64,000 bases of DNA, from the NCBI RefSeq assembly GCF_900105755.1, contig NZ_FNTQ01000001.1:4402001-4466000 (forward strand), written 5' to 3'. The stretch's first letter is position 1, and the number at the start of each line of letters is the position of its first letter. Made by a program: the position numbers and the translations under genes. Below are positions 40,862-50,214 of the stretch, one piece after another. Source of the DNA: Streptomyces sp. Ag109_O5-10. GTDB lineage: Bacteria; Actinomycetota; Actinomycetes; Streptomycetales; Streptomycetaceae. The notes beneath the pieces are model-generated. The model was given only the letters and a program-made list of their open reading frames with translations, had not been told where the DNA came from and ran no database searches.

Positions 40862-43098
40862 CCCGAGGCCCCGACGTGACAGATCCGACCGATCACCCGC
40901 CCCGCACCGCGGTGCCCCGCACCGCCGCCGAGCCCCGCCTCCGCGGCCGCACCCGCCGAGTCACCCCCCGCACCCACTGGCTGCTGCTGTGCGTGCTCGT
41001 GGTGACCCTGTCCGCGGCCCTCCTGCTGCAGGGCTACACCCACCACATGTTCGGGATCACCTCGGACGACGTGACCGGTCCCCCCGGCCGTGCCGACGCG
41101 GTACCCGGCCAGGTCGCCCGCGGCGGCCCCGTGATCGCGGGCGCCGCCGGCTCCCCGCACACCGCCCGCCCGAAGACCCGTACCATCGCCCTCACCTTCG
41201 ACGACGGCCCCGACCCGGTCTGGACCCCGCGCATCCTCGACGTCCTGCGCCGCAACCACGTGCACGCGACCTTCTTCGTCGTCGGCACCCAGGTCGTCGC
41301 CCACCCGGCGCTGGTCCGCCGGATCGTCGCCGAGGGCCACCAGATCGGCATCCACACCTTCACCCACCCCGACCTCTCCCGCCTCGCCCCGTGGCAGCGC
41401 TCCCTGGAGCTGCGCGAGACCCAGCTCGCGGTGGCCGGCGCGGCCGGCGTCACCACCGCGCTGCTCAGACCGCCGTACTCCTCGGAGAACGACGCCCTGG
41501 ACGACGCCGGCTGGTCCGTCCTCGAACAGGCCGACAGGGCCGGGTACGTCACGGTGCTCTCCACCCTGGACGCCGAGGACTGGCAGCGCCCCGGCACCGC
41601 CCGCGTCCTCGCGAACGCGACACCGCACGGCAAGGCCGGGCAGATCGTGCTGATGCACGACGCCGGAGGCGACCGCTCCCAGACCGTCGCCGCCCTGGAC
41701 ACCCTCATCCCCCGGCTCAAGGCACAGGGCTTCCGGTTCACGACGGTCGGCTCCGCGGTCGGCATGACCGATCCCGTCCGGACGGCCGGACTGGGCGACC
41801 ACCTCCAGGGCGTCGCTCTCATCAAGATGCTGCAACTCGGCGACGGGACCATCCGGCTGCTCGGCGTGCTGATGTACGCGGCCGGGGCGGTCAGCGTGCT
41901 GCGCGCGGCCGTCGTACTGGTCGCGGCCCGCCGGCACCACCGGCTGCGGACCGGGCGCCGGGCCAGGCCATGGGGACCACCGGTGACCGAACCGGTCAGC
42001 GTCGTCGTCCCGGCGTACAACGAGAGCGCCGGAATCGAGGCGGCCGTTCGCTCCCTGGTCGCCTCGGACCACCCGGTGGAGATCATCGTGGTGGACGACG
42101 GCTCCACCGACGGCACCGCCGATCTCGTCGAGTCCCTGCGGCTGCCGGGTGTGCGGGTGATCCGGCAGCGGAACGCGGGCAAGCCCGCCGCGCTCAACAC
42201 CGGCCTGGCCGCTGCCACCTGCGAGCTGGTGGTCATGGTCGACGGCGACACCGTCTTCGAACACGACGCCGTCCGCACGATCGTGCAGCCCTTCGCCGAC
42301 CCCGCTGTGGGTGCCGTCTCCGGTAACGCGAAGGTCGTCAACCGGGGTGGGCTGCTGGGCCGTTGGCAGCACATCGAGTATGTGGTCGGCTTCAACCTCG
42401 ACCGCCGCCTCTTCGACCTCGCCGAGTGCATGCCGACCGTGCCTGGCGCGGTCGGGGCGTTCCGGCGCCGGGCCCTGCTCGCGCTCGGCGGGGTCAGCGA
42501 CGTCACCCTCGCCGAGGACACCGACCTCACCATGGCGCTGTGCCGGGCCGGCTGGCGCGTCGTGTACGAGGAAGGGGCGGTGGCCTGGACCGAGGCGCCC
42601 GCATCCCTGGGTGCCCTGTGGCGGCAGCGGTACCGCTGGTGCTACGGCACGCTGCAGGCGATGTGGAAGCACCGCGGCGCGCTGGTGCAGGGCGGCACCG
42701 CAGGCCGCCTGGGCCGCCGGGGCCTGGTCTACCTCCTTCTCTTCCAGGTCCTGCTGCCGCTGCTCGCCCCCGTGGTCGACGTCTTCGCGCTCTACGGCCT
42801 GGTCTTCCTCGACCCGTTGCGGATCACCGTCCTCTGGCTCGCCTTCCTGCTCCTGCAAATGTTCATGGGCCTGTACGCGTTCCGCCTGGACGGAGAACGC
42901 CCCGGCCCGTTGTGGAGCCTGCCGCTGCAGCAGTTCGTCTACCGCCAACTGATGTATCTGGTGGTCGTCCAGTCCGTCTTCACCGCCGTGGCGGGTTCGC
43001 GGTTGCGGTGGCAGCGCATGGAGCGCTACGGCACCCTGCGGGCACCGGCGGGTGCGGAGACCTCCGGCGAGGACCGCCCTCCGCGGGTCCCCGCCTGA
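40858..43098 (+). CDS. matB: Bifunctional polysaccharide deacetylase-glycosyltransferase (MatB-like)
   Basis: 746 aa. After one N-terminal helix (about 40-58), a NodB-type deacetylase domain (about 105-300) has TFDDGPDP, the metal histidines HTFTH, RPPYSSE and VLMHDAGG. A GT2 domain (about 378-600) has VVVPAYNES, VDDGSTDGT, VDGDT, the AEDTDL general base and QRYRW, and three C-terminal helices follow. This fusion is diagnostic of MatB, which polymerises and de-N-acetylates a PNAG-like surface glycan in Streptomyces. It overlaps matA by 4 bp. The protein should sit in the membrane with the synthase inside and the deacetylase outside. Confidence 0.9.
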   Translation: MTRGPDVTDPTDHPPRTAVPRTAAEPRLRGRTRRVTPRTHWLLLCVLVVTLSAALLLQGYTHHMFGITSDDVTGPPGRADAVPGQVARGGPVIAGAAGSPHTARPKTRTIALTFDDGPDPVWTPRILDVLRRNHVHATFFVVGTQVVAHPALVRRIVAEGHQIGIHTFTHPDLSRLAPWQRSLELRETQLAVAGAAGVTTALLRPPYSSENDALDDAGWSVLEQADRAGYVTVLSTLDAEDWQRPGTARVLANATPHGKAGQIVLMHDAGGDRSQTVAALDTLIPRLKAQGFRFTTVGSAVGMTDPVRTAGLGDHLQGVALIKMLQLGDGTIRLLGVLMYAAGAVSVLRAAVVLVAARRHHRLRTGRRARPWGPPVTEPVSVVVPAYNESAGIEAAVRSLVASDHPVEIIVVDDGSTDGTADLVESLRLPGVRVIRQRNAGKPAALNTGLAAATCELVVMVDGDTVFEHDAVRTIVQPFADPAVGAVSGNAKVVNRGGLLGRWQHIEYVVGFNLDRRLFDLAECMPTVPGAVGAFRRRALLALGGVSDVTLAEDTDLTMALCRAGWRVVYEEGAVAWTEAPASLGALWRQRYRWCYGTLQAMWKHRGALVQGGTAGRLGRRGLVYLLLFQVLLPLLAPVVDVFALYGLVFLDPLRITVLWLAFLLLQMFMGLYAFRLDGERPGPLWSLPLQQFVYRQLMYLVVVQSVFTAVAGSRLRWQRMERYGTLRAPAGAETSGEDRPPRVPA

Positions 43099-43263
43099 AC
43101 CGGGGCCCGCCCCGGGCCATGGACGACGACACCGATGCCGCCCTGCCCGGATTCGGGGATGTGACATCTGGTCGTCCGGGCGCGCTGATATGTCAGGGCA
43201 CTCCCGTGACGGTTGTGCCCTGTGATGGCTGATGACAACGACAACGGGGCTTCAGGGTGGGGC

Positions 43264-45762
43264 ATGAGAACTGAACACAGCGTTCGGCACGGTCGCCGTC
43301 GATCTGGTCCGAAGAGATCAGGTCCGAAGAGGCGAACGTGGGTGGCGTTGGGGGCGGTTGCAGCCGCCGGCGGCGTGGTCGCGGCGACCGTCGCCATGAC
43401 CGGCTCACCAGGACGTGGAGCGCCGGCCGCGCAGGGACCGGTCAAGACGCATGTCCACTCGCTGTCCCTGACCGGAGCCGGTGCGTCGCTCAAGACGCTG
43501 GGGGCCCGGTCCACGGCTCCGTTCAGCATGGTCGGTGTCACCTGGAACGGTGCGCACGCCGAGCTGCGCGGCACGGTGGAGGTGCGGACCCGTTCCGCCG
43601 CCGACGGTCACTGGACCCGGTGGCTGAAGATGCAGCAGCCGGACGACCTCCCCGACGCCGCTGAGCTGAACCGTCCCGGTGTGCGCGGCGGGATGTCCCC
43701 GCTGTGGGCGGGACCGTCGAACGGAATCCAGGTCCGCGCGACCGGCGCGGGCAGGACCACCACACTGCCCGCCGGGCTGCGGGTGGACCTGGTCGATCCG
43801 GGCAGGCCCGCCACCGACGGGACACCGGACTCCGGCATGGGTCTGGCGGGCTACGCCATGGATGCGACGGCCACCGACACCGCCGCCCCGCCGGTCACCG
43901 GCACCGCCTCGCCCACGGACAGCTCCGCCCCGGCCGACACCCCGACGCCCACCACGGGCACCGGTGCCCCGGACACCCCGACCGCGACGAACTCCACGTC
44001 GCCCACGGACACCTCCACGGCCACGGACCCCACCTCCACCACCCCGTCCGCCCCGTCCACCGGGACCTCCGCGTCGTCCTCGCCGAGCGGGTCCCCGACG
44101 GCCTGGCCCAGCCAGCTTCCGACGACGGCCGAGGCGTACCCGTCCTGCGCGACCTCCTCCGCCACCCCGTCGGCGACCCCGCCGGACCCGATGCCGGCCG
44201 CGACCGTCTCGACGGTGGCACCGCCCACCGTGGTGACCCGGGCCGGCTGGGGTGCGGACGAGTGCGCGCGGGAATCGGGTTACCCGTCGTACGGCTCGGC
44301 GGTGAAGGTGATGTTCGTCCACCACACGGACACCACCAACAACTACTCCTGCGCCGACTCCCCGGCGATCGTGCGCGGCATCTACGCCGAGCACCTCAAC
44401 CAGGGCTGGCGCGACCTGGGCTACAACTTCCTCGTCGACAAGTGCGGCACCATCTTCGAGGGCCGCTTCGGCGGAATGGGGCTGCCCGTCATCGGCGCAC
44501 AGACCTACGGGTTCAACACCAACAGCATGGGCGTGGCCGCCATCGGCACGTACACGGACCTCAGCGGCGGCGACTCCACGGCCAGCACCTTCACCGGGGC
44601 CGCGCCGAGCCAGGCGATGCTGGCCTCCATCGCCCGCATCGCGGCCTGGAAGTTCGGCATGACCGGCGTGAACCCGGGCACCGGCAGCGCGTCCCTGCCC
44701 GAGGGCTCCTCCGACAGCTACGGCTTCACCCTGGGCAAGAGCTACACCTTCAACGCGATATCCGGGCACCGCAACGGCTTCGCCACCGACTGCCCCGGCA
44801 ACCAGCTCTACAACGCCCTGAGCACGATCCGCTCCTACGCGGCAGGCCCGGTCGGCACGGTCTCCGTCACCGGAATGTCCGGCGGGGCGGCCAAGTCCGG
44901 GACGAACTACTACACCAAGGGCGCGGCCACGGTGAGCTGGACGACCGCCACGCCGTCCGCGGTGATCTCCGGCTTCGACGTCCTGGTCGACGGCAAGGCG
45001 GTGGCCCACACCTCCGGCTCCGCCCGCTCCGCCTCGGTCACGGTCGCCTCCGGCAGCCACACCGTCCAGGTGCGCGCCACCCACGTCCGAGGGGCGACCA
45101 CGCTGTCCGGCTCGGTCACCCTGGTCGGCGACACCACCGCCCCCACCTTCCCGACCGCTCCCGGCGTGCAGCTGCGCACCGGCACGGTGAACTCCACCTC
45201 CGTCCCGGTCTCGGTGACCTGGAAGGCCGCCGACAACGCGGCACTCGCCAAAGTCACGTCGACCTCGCCGTCCTCGGCCACCTTCGGCCCGACGGTGACC
45301 TCCTGGTCGGCCAGTGCCAAGCCCGGCACGTCGGACCTGTTCGCCCTGAAGGCGTACGACGTGGCCGGCAACTCCGCCGCCGCCTCCGTCAAGCGGACGC
45401 CGAGCATCGTCCAGGAGACCTCCACCACCCGGACCGGCACCTGGACGCGCAAGAGCAGCACCAGCTACCTGGGCGGGTACTCCTACGGTTCCTCGTCCGC
45501 CAAGGCCTCGATCAGCTGGACCTTCACCGGACGCTCGGTGGCCTGGATCGTCTCGCGGGCCGCCACCTCGGGCCAGGCGTACATCTACGTCGACGGCACC
45601 AAGGTGACCACGGTGGACCTGAAGTCCTCCACGACCCTCTACCGCCAGGCGATCTGGACCAAGACCTGGTCGGCCTCCGCCAAGCACACCCTGAAGATCG
45701 TCGTGGTGGGCACCGCGGGCCGCCCGGCCGTCACCACCGACGGCATCGCGACCATCGGCTGA
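43264..45762 (+). CDS. Secreted peptidoglycan-recognition N-acetylmuramoyl-L-alanine amidase
   Basis: About 832 aa from ATG 43264 (ATG 43225 and GTG 43213 are possible). A basic N-terminus and signal helix (RTWVALGAVAAAGGVVAATVAM) lead to a beta domain, then a long Thr/Pro/Ser linker (about 200-320). The PGRP/amidase_2 domain follows (about 323-540) with TRAGWGADE, the zinc histidine in MFVHHTDTTNN, YNFLVDKCGTIFEGR and the second site ISGHRNGFATDCPG. Two Ig-like domains close the protein. It should cleave the amide between MurNAc and stem peptide during growth or sporulation. Confidence 0.92.
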   Translation: MRTEHSVRHGRRRSGPKRSGPKRRTWVALGAVAAAGGVVAATVAMTGSPGRGAPAAQGPVKTHVHSLSLTGAGASLKTLGARSTAPFSMVGVTWNGAHAELRGTVEVRTRSAADGHWTRWLKMQQPDDLPDAAELNRPGVRGGMSPLWAGPSNGIQVRATGAGRTTTLPAGLRVDLVDPGRPATDGTPDSGMGLAGYAMDATATDTAAPPVTGTASPTDSSAPADTPTPTTGTGAPDTPTATNSTSPTDTSTATDPTSTTPSAPSTGTSASSSPSGSPTAWPSQLPTTAEAYPSCATSSATPSATPPDPMPAATVSTVAPPTVVTRAGWGADECARESGYPSYGSAVKVMFVHHTDTTNNYSCADSPAIVRGIYAEHLNQGWRDLGYNFLVDKCGTIFEGRFGGMGLPVIGAQTYGFNTNSMGVAAIGTYTDLSGGDSTASTFTGAAPSQAMLASIARIAAWKFGMTGVNPGTGSASLPEGSSDSYGFTLGKSYTFNAISGHRNGFATDCPGNQLYNALSTIRSYAAGPVGTVSVTGMSGGAAKSGTNYYTKGAATVSWTTATPSAVISGFDVLVDGKAVAHTSGSARSASVTVASGSHTVQVRATHVRGATTLSGSVTLVGDTTAPTFPTAPGVQLRTGTVNSTSVPVSVTWKAADNAALAKVTSTSPSSATFGPTVTSWSASAKPGTSDLFALKAYDVAGNSAAASVKRTPSIVQETSTTRTGTWTRKSSTSYLGGYSYGSSSAKASISWTFTGRSVAWIVSRAATSGQAYIYVDGTKVTTVDLKSSTTLYRQAIWTKTWSASAKHTLKIVVVGTAGRPAVTTDGIATIG

Positions 45763-45859
45763 ACCGCCGCCCGCCCCTCACGAAGGAGCCCTCCGCCCGC
45801 ACGAAGTCCGTGGGCGGAGAGCGCCGGGTGAGGCTGGGAGAGGCGCGTGCGGGCAGCAC

Positions 45860-45888
45860 CGAGCGGCGGGTCATGGACCCGCCGCTCG
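45860..45888. terminator. Hairpin after the amidase gene
   Basis: CGAGCGGCGGGTC-ATG-GACCCGCCGCTCG, a perfect 13-bp stem with a triloop, about 100 bp after the amidase stop. A weaker CTCCGCC/GGCGGAG stem precedes it near 45790-45819. Confidence 0.75.
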
Positions 45889-45903
45889 GATGATGTTCCG
45901 GGC

Positions 45904-45953
45904 AGGCCCCCGGGCCAGAGGCCGCGTCCTCGCGGCCTTTGTGCCGGGGGCCT
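45904..45953. terminator. Nested bidirectional terminator
   Basis: An inner stem AGGCCGCG-TCCT-CGCGGCCT (45919-45938) sits inside an outer stem AGGCCCCCGG/CCGGGGGCCT (45904-45913 and 45944-45953). It ends just before the stop of the minus-strand beta-helix gene and serves the convergent pair. Confidence 0.75.
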
Positions 45954-45958
45954 CTGCC

Positions 45959-48784
45959 TCAGCCGTAGTAGCCCTCCAGGTCGGCGACGACATCGACCGA
46001 GCCGAACGCGTTGTGGATGCGGATGGAGCCGTCGGCCCCGACCGGGACCACGGCGAGAACCGGGCGGGTCTGGCCCGCGGTGAGGTTGTCGTTCGACACG
46101 GTCGGCAGGGTGCCGTCGCCGTAGGCGGTCAGGTGGGTGCCGGTGGTCGGGGCGACGCCCGTGAGGTTGACCAGTACGGCGGTGGCTCCCGCCGGGACCT
46201 TGGTGAGCTTCACGGTGAGGGTGCCGTTCGCGCCCAGCGGCTTCGCGGACGCGCCCAGACCCGTGCGGGTGTCGAGGAAACGGGCGGGCGCGGTCGCCAC
46301 GAACGGCCCGCCGGCGGGGGCGTCCGGGTCGCCGCCCATGTTGACCAGGTCGTTGGTGTACACGCCCTGGAGGTCTGCGATCAGGTTGACGTGTCCGGCA
46401 CTGTTGTAGATGTGGAGCGTGCCGGAGTAGGCGCAAGGGGTCGCCAGATTGGAAGCGGTCTGCCCGGCCCGGTAGTTGAGGGTGGACGTGGTCGGCGGGG
46501 TGGGACCGTCGCAGGCGACGGTGATGTAGCCGCTGCTGGTGCCTCCGGTCACGGTGACGTTGAGGACGGCACCCTGGGTCGCCCCGCCCCGGGTGTATTT
46601 CGGCAGAGTGATGGTCGTGGTGCTGCGCGGCCCGACTGCCCCCTTGTGGGCCCCGATGCCGGAGCGGGTGTCCAGCACCCGGGTCGGGGTCACCACGGCC
46701 AGGCCGGACATGTCCTGCTCGGCGGCGGCACCGGTCTTGGTGGTGTAGTAGCCCTCCACGTCCGCGACGAGGTTCACCGTGCCGTGCGCGTTGTACAGGT
46801 CGACGTAGCCGTCGGCGCCCACCCGGACGGTGACCAGGTTCGGATTGGTCTGCCCGGCAAGGAAGTTGAGGTTCGAGGCGCTGGGGCGGGCGATGCCGTC
46901 CGGATAGACCGACACATAACTGGACGCCGTGGCGCCCGTGTCGGTGACGTTCAGGGTCACTGCCGTCACCCCGGACGCCGGGACGCCGCCCACGCCGAGG
47001 ATCTTCAGCCGGACCACACCGCCGGCACCGACGGCCCGCTTGGGTGCGCCCGTCCCGTTCCGGGTGTCCAGCAGTCGCGTGGGACCGGCGGCGACGAAGG
47101 CCGCGCCGACCGTGACCGGGGAGGTCGCGGTGGCGGTGCGCCCGTCGGAGTCGGTGACCGTCTGCGCGACCGTGTAGGTGCCGGGCGCCTTGTACGTGTG
47201 CCGCACCGCGTCGCTTGAGGCGGTGACGGAGAGCGCCGCCGAGCCGTCGCCGAAGGTGATCCGGTCACTGGTGATCGGGTAGGGGTCGAAGCCGGTGTCG
47301 TACGTGCAGCCTGCGGCATCCGGCAGCGAGGGGCCGGTCCCGCAGCCGATCGACGGGGTGAGGTCCGGCACCGGATCGACTCGTTCCCAGTAGTCGGCCA
47401 CACCGACCCGCGTGCCGTCGGCCCTGTTCACCACCACCGAGGCCTGGATGCCCGTGCTCGACGTGGCCTGGCTGTAGGTGTGGGTGGCCGAGCCGGTGGT
47501 GGAGGTGACGGTCGTACCGTCCGCGAAGTCGAAGGTGTACGTCAGGCCGTCGAGCGAGTCCGACCACGGGTTGCTCAGGGTCGCGACGGCGGTGGTCGGG
47601 ACGCCGACGTACCCGTAGCCCACACGGAGCCCGCTCACCGTGAACGGGTCCTGGAACTCCGTGGCACCCCGGTCGTCGTGGCCGGTACCGGTGTCGGCGA
47701 CCAGGGGGTCGTCGCCCCGGGGACGGCCGTCGACGTCCGTGGACAGCTCACCGGGGGCGTCGGAGTCGGCCGAGTCGATGAGCGGTGAGTGCTCCGCGGG
47801 CAGCCCGTCCGCGGGGATCGCCAGATCCGTCTGGTCCAGGTCGTGGCCGCCCTGGCCGGTGCCCGCCCGGAACGCCTCCGCGGTGGCGTAGGCGGTGCCC
47901 GCCCAGTCGTAGTCCGTCCCGGTCGACGGCGGGTTGAACGCGTTGTAGTCGGCGGTGACCTGAGGGGCGGAGGTGGCGTCCACCGTGAGGTCGGCTGTGC
48001 CGGTGGAGCAGCCCGTCGTGCCGTAGGGCAGGGCGACGGTGTTCTCCACCGACCCGGAACTGCCGCCGGTCAGGCTGATCGCGCCGCAGACCGTCCGGAA
48101 CGTGTCGCCCGCGAAGTCGATGCCCGTGGTGCCCACGGCCGAGACACCGCCGACGTCGAAGGTGTCGCCGGCCAGCGTGATGTCCCGCGCTCCGGTCGCG
48201 CTGCTGACGGCCGTCGGTCCGGAGCCCCGGTAGACCTTGAGGCGGGTGAGGGAGATGTCGGAGGAGGCTCCGTCGATCGCGATCACCGCGGTGGCGGCGT
48301 CGGCGATGTTGCCCCGTGCGGAGGCGGCGCGGTAGGTGATGTGCTGCGAGTCCTCGACGACCAGGGCGCTCGCCGCGGCGGCCGTGGTGCGGACTCCGGC
48401 CACGTCGACGTACCGGGCACCGTCGAAGGTGATTCCGGTGGCCGAGCGCGGGCCCGCGACGGTGACGGTTGAGCTGTCGCCGATCGCGGTGGCGGAGAAG
48501 GTGATGGGCGCGTCCGCGGTGCCCGTGGACCTGATGGTCACGGGTGCGTAGGACTTGCCGGTGCCCGCGATGCGTACGGTGGCCCCGGGCGTCGCCGCGT
48601 CCGCGGCCGGCTGGATCTGGCAGAAGGGCTCCGCAGCCGAGCCGGGACCGGTGTCGCTGCAGCCGGCGGCCGCGTCGTTGACGTAAAAGGTCGCGCCTGT
48701 GACGGTGCCCGCCTGGGCGACGCCCGCCGCGGGACAGCCGATGAGTAGAACCGCGAGGGCCACCAGTGCTGGTCTCCGCCCCAT
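45959..48784 (-). CDS. Large secreted beta-helix protein with PKD-like and triple RLLDTR-repeat domains
   Basis: 941 aa from ATG 48784 with GGAGGGGG upstream. A Sec signal (ALVALAVLLIGCPAAGVAQA) precedes a right-handed beta-helix (about 25-300, many short S/T/V/D strands, pectate-lyase-like). A region with DVDGRPRGDDPLVADTG, a PKD-like segment, then three copies of a domain of roughly 110-130 residues follow (about 560-690, 695-815, 825-941). Each copy begins with an LDTR motif and ends NLVADVEGYY, NLIADLQGVY or DVVADLEGYY. Probably a secreted surface-binding or polysaccharide-active protein; no catalytic site could be assigned. Confidence 0.82.
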   Translation of the reverse strand: MGRRPALVALAVLLIGCPAAGVAQAGTVTGATFYVNDAAAGCSDTGPGSAAEPFCQIQPAADAATPGATVRIAGTGKSYAPVTIRSTGTADAPITFSATAIGDSSTVTVAGPRSATGITFDGARYVDVAGVRTTAAAASALVVEDSQHITYRAASARGNIADAATAVIAIDGASSDISLTRLKVYRGSGPTAVSSATGARDITLAGDTFDVGGVSAVGTTGIDFAGDTFRTVCGAISLTGGSSGSVENTVALPYGTTGCSTGTADLTVDATSAPQVTADYNAFNPPSTGTDYDWAGTAYATAEAFRAGTGQGGHDLDQTDLAIPADGLPAEHSPLIDSADSDAPGELSTDVDGRPRGDDPLVADTGTGHDDRGATEFQDPFTVSGLRVGYGYVGVPTTAVATLSNPWSDSLDGLTYTFDFADGTTVTSTTGSATHTYSQATSSTGIQASVVVNRADGTRVGVADYWERVDPVPDLTPSIGCGTGPSLPDAAGCTYDTGFDPYPITSDRITFGDGSAALSVTASSDAVRHTYKAPGTYTVAQTVTDSDGRTATATSPVTVGAAFVAAGPTRLLDTRNGTGAPKRAVGAGGVVRLKILGVGGVPASGVTAVTLNVTDTGATASSYVSVYPDGIARPSASNLNFLAGQTNPNLVTVRVGADGYVDLYNAHGTVNLVADVEGYYTTKTGAAAEQDMSGLAVVTPTRVLDTRSGIGAHKGAVGPRSTTTITLPKYTRGGATQGAVLNVTVTGGTSSGYITVACDGPTPPTTSTLNYRAGQTASNLATPCAYSGTLHIYNSAGHVNLIADLQGVYTNDLVNMGGDPDAPAGGPFVATAPARFLDTRTGLGASAKPLGANGTLTVKLTKVPAGATAVLVNLTGVAPTTGTHLTAYGDGTLPTVSNDNLTAGQTRPVLAVVPVGADGSIRIHNAFGSVDVVADLEGYYG

Positions 48785-49224
48785 GAATACGTCCCCCTCC
48801 GGACCTTCGCGCTGGAACTGACGGGACAGTAGGTCAGGTTGGGGACGCCGGACGTCGATGAGCGGCCCAAGTTTCTCGAAAGGTCGAAAGTTTGCGCGAA
48901 TTTTTGCTCTGACGGAGGCCACGCAAACCAGCGCATGGGCAGGCTTTGAAGATCGTTCCTTGACGTCGGAACGGAGATCGGGCCGCCATGCCTCCCCTCA
49001 GACGTCGGTTCCTCGCTGTCCCACGTCAGTTCCTCACCGTCCCGGCAGCCGCGCGCACAGCGCTCGCCATGCCCCAGGCCGGCACCGCCTGTCGGTCTGT
49101 GTGGGGGCGTTCACCTGTGTTCGCGGCTGACCGGTCTCCGACGCGGTGGCGGATCGGGGTCCGGTGGGTCACTCCGGTCCCCCCCAAGTCGGGTGGCTCC
49201 GCCGTGAGCGTCTGCGGCGCGCTG
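48785..49224. other. Intergenic region with 21-bp tandem repeat
   Basis: No credible gene. Two adjacent 21-bp units at 49002-49022 and 49023-49043, of the form ACGTCRGTTCCTC-N4-GTCCC, match at 17 of 21 positions. The left end is the promoter region of the beta-helix gene. Confidence 0.5.
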
Positions 49225-49542
49225 TCACGTGGTGCTGCGCGGCCGGAAGAAGCGACGCCCCGACCGGATGACGAAGATCAGCACCGTGACGGCCAGTACG
49301 AAGTCGAGCGCGTCAACGATCTCGACGACGGGATGGGGCGCGTGCAGCAGGCCTGGCACCTTGGCGCCGATCATTCCCAGACCCATGAGGAGGGGGAGCC
49401 ACGCCCAGAGGTAACGCGCGCGTGGGTCCGAGGTGTCTCCCTTCGGAACCTTGGCTCGCTCCCACCACCGGCCACCGAGACTCCCGAGAATCAGCACGCA
49501 GCCCATCGCGACCACGGACCAGTCCATAAACCGCAGCATCAT
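49225..49542 (-). CDS. Small three-helix membrane protein
   Basis: 105 aa from ATG 49542 (49539 is a second ATG), with GAGGAGAC upstream. Three hydrophobic segments are visible: DWSVVAMGCVLILGSLGGRWW, WLPLLMGLGMIGAKVPGLL and DALDFVLAVTVLIFVIRSG. The ends are basic. No family is recognised. The next minus-strand gene upstream (49776-50057) also encodes a small membrane protein. Confidence 0.75.
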   Translation of the reverse strand: MMLRFMDWSVVAMGCVLILGSLGGRWWERAKVPKGDTSDPRARYLWAWLPLLMGLGMIGAKVPGLLHAPHPVVEIVDALDFVLAVTVLIFVIRSGRRFFRPRSTT

Positions 49543-49775
49543 GTCTCCTCGATCGGGGAGGATCTTCCTCGTGCGGCCGATGGCACGCAAGAGACCTAGC
49601 GCCGACCCGGCGGAGAGAGAAGCCGAAGAACCGAAGGACGGGATCTCCGACCCGACTTGGTTGTCCATGGTTGTCAGGGTTGGTCGTCGTTGAACGCCCT
49701 TCTCCGGCCCCACGATGGCCCGGTAGGGCGCTCATGCGTGACCACCGCATCAGAGGTTCGTGTGGTGATGTCCGT

Positions 49776-50057
49776 TCAGAAGTGGGAGCTGGTGTCAGAC
49801 GGGCCCTTGCCCTGCCCTCGGCGCTCCCTCACGCTCACTGTCCACGAGACGAGAATCAAGACGAGGCCGGAGATCACAAGGATCCTGTCCGCTGAGGTGC
49901 CGGCACTCTGATCGGATCCGGACACAACGCCTGCCACACCCGCGACAAGAAGCACAAACGGTAGCCAACGTCTCCGGGCGGGCAGGAGGCGCATACGCCA
50001 CACCGAGTAGGCCATCCAGGCAATGACGGCCAAAATGAACCAAGCAAAGGTACTCAC
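49776..50057 (-). CDS. Small membrane protein
   Basis: 93 aa from GTG 50057, with GGAGC eight bases upstream. An N-terminal helix (MSTFAWFILAVIAWMAYSVW), a basic loop (RMRLLPARRRW), a second helix (LPFVLLVAGVAGVVSG) and a third (RILVISGLVLILVSWTVSV) leave a short basic tail. Function is unknown. GC content around this gene is lower than the window average. Confidence 0.75.
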   Translation of the reverse strand: MSTFAWFILAVIAWMAYSVWRMRLLPARRRWLPFVLLVAGVAGVVSGSDQSAGTSADRILVISGLVLILVSWTVSVRERRGQGKGPSDTSSHF

Positions 50058-50214
50058 TGAAAGCTCCGCAAAAGAGAGGCCGGACGGCTTGAAGGTGCGG
50101 CCTCTTCCTTATCAGGTCGATCACGGCACCTTCCGCACCCGGTTGCGTCCATGGAGATGGTGTACGGGTTCGACGGTGACGCCCCAGCGAGGGGCGGCGG
50201 TCCGCGCACGTCGC

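Noticed and set aside
48988..49599. 203-codon plus-strand frame between the beta-helix and small membrane protein genes
   Set aside because: It overlaps antisense to a better-supported three-helix membrane protein with a good ribosome-binding site, and has no motif.
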